A stretch of 64,000 nt of DNA, taken from positions 868,001 through 932,000 of the forward strand of contig NZ_CP024904.1 of the NCBI RefSeq assembly GCF_003330765.1. The letters run 5' to 3'. The notes under the pieces were generated by a model that made no database searches, had not been told where the DNA came from, and saw only the letters and a list, made by a program, of their open reading frames with translations. The position numbers and the translations under genes were made by a program. This document shows, one piece after another, positions 63,612 through 64,000 of the stretch. Source of the stretch: Burkholderia pyrrocinia (GTDB taxonomy: Bacteria; Pseudomonadota; Gammaproteobacteria; Burkholderiales; Burkholderiaceae). The first letter of the stretch is position 1. Every line of letters begins with the position of its first letter.

Positions 63612-64000
63612 GTGCGCATGCCGCGGCCACTGCGACTGCGATCGCACCGATCGACCTCGCGGTGGTCGGTGGCTATCTCGGTGCGGGCAAGACGACGCTC
63701 GTCAACGCGATCCTGCAGGCGCCGCATGGCCGGCGCATCGCGGTGCTCGTCAACGATTTCGGCGCGGTGAACATCGATGCGCGCCTCGTGCGCGCGCGCG
63801 GCGACGACGTAATCGAACTCGACAACGGTTGCATCTGCTGCACGATCGGCGGCGCGCTCGTCGATGCACTGTCGCGCGTCGCGACGCGCGACGTGCGACC
63901 CGAACTGCTGCTCGTCGAAGCGAGCGGCGTGGCCGATCCCGCGAAGATCGCGCAGATCGGACTGCTGAACGGTGCCTTCCGGTTGACGTCGGTGCTTGTC
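63608..64000 (+). CDS. COG0523 (CobW/P47K) GTPase metallochaperone, 3'-truncated by window edge
   Basis: The first 131 residues are present. They show Walker A GGYLGAGKTT near residues 21-30, LVNDFGAVNIDARLV, the metal-binding CxCC motif DNGCICCTIGG and the ELLLVEASGVADP block (Walker B region). COG0523 proteins insert Zn, Co or Ni into partner enzymes using GTP. The overlap with the amidohydrolase gene indicates that this enzyme is the intended client. The C-terminal CobW domain lies beyond the window. Confidence 0.88.
   Translation, partial: MSAHAAATATAIAPIDLAVVGGYLGAGKTTLVNAILQAPHGRRIAVLVNDFGAVNIDARLVRARGDDVIELDNGCICCTIGGALVDALSRVATRDVRPELLLVEASGVADPAKIAQIGLLNGAFRLTSVLV

Noticed and set aside
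60513..63647. Minus-strand frame of 1044 codons opposite the symporter and amidohydrolase genes
   Set aside because: Low-complexity Arg/His/Asp-rich translation without motifs; the plus strand carries two well-supported genes.

Overview
This 64 kb window is high-GC DNA (roughly two thirds G+C by eye) from a Burkholderia-type beta-proteobacterium, most likely a member of the Burkholderia cepacia complex and probably a secondary replicon. That placement is an inference from several things: the density of LysR/AraC/sigma-54 regulators beside small catabolic clusters, a Burkholderia-type general porin, a DUF3138 outer-membrane protein, sulfone (sfn) and ectoine (doe) catabolic genes, and Burkholderia-like codon usage. 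I see no rRNA, tRNA, CRISPR array, phage or insertion sequence, and no genes for replication or translation. It reads as an accessory-metabolism region. Two genes are cut by the window ends: doeA on the left and a COG0523 GTPase on the right.

Layout. 1-5.1 kb: ectoine degradation operon doeA(partial)-doeB-doeX-doeC-doeD, closed by a stem-loop terminator. 5.4-10 kb (minus strand): an orphan hypothetical gene of lower GC, an MHS-family (ProP-like) transporter and a single-chain DhaKL dihydroxyacetone kinase. 10.1-13.4 kb: dimethyl-sulfone utilisation, with the sigma-54 activator sfnR divergent from msuE-sfnG; a consensus -24/-12 promoter lies before msuE. 13.5-19.2 kb: LysE exporter/LysR pair, then a LysR regulator divergent from a YdiJ-type FAD/Fe-S dehydrogenase. 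19.3-24.8 kb: a small HTH protein, an orphan branched-chain amino acid binding protein, an 870-bp gene-poor stretch, three poorly characterised small proteins and an acyltransferase-3 membrane protein. 25-27.2 kb: porin and LuxR regulator. 27.4-38 kb: polyamine uptake and catabolism operon (PotF/A/H/I-like ABC transporter, DUF3138 outer-membrane protein, PuuB-like oxidase, cupin, amidase, PuuC-like aldehyde dehydrogenase). 38-44 kb: ABC exporter, CMD-family protein, PatB/MalY-like C-S lyase and amino-acid permease. 44-50.8 kb: SDR/LysR pair, AraC regulator/TPR protein pair, MFS transporter and MetR-like regulator. 50.8-54.2 kb (minus): a four-gene cluster of Zn-alcohol dehydrogenase, flavin amine oxidase, bicupin and small alpha-beta-barrel protein. 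54.6-57.7 kb: LrgA/LrgB pair, small exported protein, WrbA and pirin. 57.9-60 kb: LysR regulator and a Fic-winged-helix protein with an operator array. 60.2-64 kb: DUF3311 protein, Na+/solute symporter, YtcJ-like amidohydrolase and COG0523 metallochaperone GTPase.

How the parts work together. The common theme is scavenging of small nitrogen and sulfur compounds: ectoine, sulfones, polyamines, thio-amino acids, and probably an amine handled by the 51-54 kb cluster and an N-acyl compound handled by the 60-64 kb cluster. Most modules have their own adjacent regulator. The best candidates for undescribed biology are the Fic protein with its own repeat array, the polyamine operon that carries an amidase-signature enzyme where a PuuD-type hydrolase would be expected and lacks puuA, and the unassigned amine-oxidase cluster.
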